Source of the DNA: Paragonimus westermani | Taxonomy: Eukaryota; Platyhelminthes; Trematoda; Plagiorchiida; Troglotrematidae | Length of the DNA stretch: 64,000 nucleotides | Assembly (NCBI GenBank): GCA_008508345.1 | Contig: QNGE01001036.1 | Span: 43,289 to 107,288 of the forward strand | Direction of reading: 5' to 3' | In this document: piece by piece, positions 62,681 to 64,000 of the stretch | Layout: each line of letters starts with the position of its first letter | Position numbering within the stretch: position 1 is the stretch's first letter | Notes under the pieces: model-generated | The model's input: the letters and a program-made list of their open reading frames with translations, nothing else | Told to the model about the DNA's origin: nothing | The model's database searches: none | Position numbers and translations under genes: made by a program

Positions 62681-63427
62681 ATGGACGCATTCCAATTAGA
62701 TTCTCACAAGCCAAACGTTTGTTTAGGTCAACCAACCTCAGACTGCCGTGATAACAGGGCTAGTGGAGAGAACAAGATTAAGAAAACGTTAACTGACAAT
62801 CCAAGAGTTATACTATCTTGTTCGGTTGACAAACTTCATATAACGCCACGAGTTGTTCGATACGTATGGGAAGCGTAAACAAATATTAACTGTTCGTACC
62901 AGCTTTCAAAACTGGTCAAACCTCATTTATCTTAATTGAACCAGTGCCACACAAAGGAGTTCCAGTGCACCTTGTATGATCTAGTATAGGAAATTTGCAG
63001 GTGACATCTCAAATTAGGCTGGTTGTCTTCCTTTGAACAACTTTGATTACGAACCGGAATCACGTTTACCTTTGTGAATTTGTTACACCTTGGCTGACAG
63101 CTGGACCTATTTACACAAGAGGCACTGATCTGTAAGGGTGGTTGCATGTTATAACTTTTTGCATTCGCGTTATTTAATTCATCAACTGGTTAATACATTT
63201 TTCTTAAGGCGCCACCAAATCAGCAATTGGAATCCTTGTTTGAATTAATCCGGTTGTTTCTCACAGTGGGCTTGCTAGACGACATTGGTCGACGAAAGGT
63301 TCAGACGTGGATTGTTGAAAATAATGAACCTGATACCAACTTCCTGAGATCGTCCCAAAATACTGCCTTCAACTGTCTGCCCACTTGTAACAACTGGACA
63401 GTTATACACATTCCAATCGTCAGATAA
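62681..63427 (+). CDS. Candidate two-exon start of an unidentified gene running toward the window's right end
   Basis: Exon 1 would be 62681-62863: an ATG in good context (AAATAAAATGG) and 61 codons beginning MDAFQLDSHK and ending KLHITPRVVRY, then a GTATGG donor. Exon 2 would begin at about 63209 after a pyrimidine-rich tract and AAG (TTTTTCTTAAG) and read APPNQQLESLFELIRL and VGLLDDIGRRKVQTWI. It could leave at a GTAACA near 63389 or run to the TAA at 63427. Both junctions are phase 0, so the frames join. The second part looks helical. I recognise no family. Alternatives are two unrelated chance frames, or exon 1 ending at the later GTAAAC (62876). Confidence 0.28.
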
Positions 63428-64000
63428 TGGTCAGAGGGAACGCGGTCAAATATTTTATACAATAAGAGTTGAGTAAATTGATGTTGGAGTTTGTTCAAAA
63501 ATTACGCAGACTAATAAAGAAAGTTAGAGACGGGATTTTGAAGAAAATCGGATATACAAAACATGTTCTCTTCTCTTTGATGTACACTTTTTTTGCGAAG
63601 CTGATTGGTAGTGTGCAATTCAACATCCTTGTTGAATACAACTTATTGTTTTATCTGGTTTTGTTGACAATTCCCGTTTGTTCTTACTGACTGGTCACTA
63701 CTGTTCCCACCGTCTCCTAAACACCACTGTCCGCTAGAAAGTGTTGGTCCAGCGTACACTGGTTACACAGTAAGAGTTTGCTTCTTTCTGGCTGGACTTC
63801 ATCCCCACCCACGACACTTGAGTAAATATCAGAACAAGAGATCTCGGGCAACGAAGTGACTTGACAATAAGGTACATTGATATCACCACAAAAGTGCTCT
63901 TTTTCAAAGAGCTAGATTGGGTCGGTCGTCTGTTTTAACAAACTGTGTCCGAACAGTTCAAAGGTTCGTCTCACCTTGCTTGCATGATGCTGACAAAAGC
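63428..64000. other. Right end of the window, nothing recognised
   Basis: A 73-codon plus frame (63469-63690) is basic at its start and hydrophobic at its end, with no recognisable motif. Confidence 0.35.

Overview
The window is AT-rich nuclear DNA from a eukaryote, most likely a flatworm and probably a digenean trematode. The evidence is split genes with GT-AG introns of several kb, no operons, and a repeat set typical of trematodes: a Penelope-like element, an RTE-like LINE tail ending in a GAT microsatellite, a Ty3/gypsy remnant and many copies of a tRNA-derived SINE. The trematode placement is an inference from the repeats. I cannot name the species.

Only one complete protein gene is well supported. 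It is a neuronal calcium sensor (recoverin/neurocalcin/visinin-like family) on the minus strand, built from three exons: 45459-45346, 41768-41496 and 36838-36650. Together they give 191 residues with an N-terminal myristoylation motif, the CPxG-degenerate first EF-hand and three complete EF-hand loops. Its introns (3.6 and 4.7 kb) hold a Penelope-like fragment and a possible small exon on the opposite strand. A 164-codon coiled-coil block (22490-21988, minus) is a good exon candidate of an unidentified gene. Weaker exon candidates lie at 41010-41091 (+), 47495-47145 (-) and 62681-63427 (+).

The rest is intergenic or intronic sequence with repeats. From left to right: a LINE 3' end (1-445); a tRNA-like repeat (about 6060-6240, with the single ambiguous base at 6180); a dispersed repeat (7376-7507); SINE copies at 9841-10078, 12690-12745, 12781-13125, 18482-18793, 18790-19185, 25159-25580 and 27985-28172; a gypsy reverse-transcriptase relic (22940-23400); a near-perfect foldback hairpin with a hammerhead-ribozyme-like core on both strands (24991-25153), directly followed by a SINE inserted with a clean 10-bp target-site duplication; a Penelope-like reverse transcriptase with a long open frame but a destroyed catalytic motif (34448-35756); and two nearly identical, already broken copies of a Penelope-like 3' end (44199-44670 and 53170-53641).

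The most interesting parts are the foldback element with its hammerhead-like core, and the Penelope-like material in the same window. Penelope-like elements of animals are known to carry hammerhead ribozymes, so the two may be linked, but the sequence here does not prove it. No rRNA, intact tRNA gene, CRISPR array or bacterial-type feature was seen.
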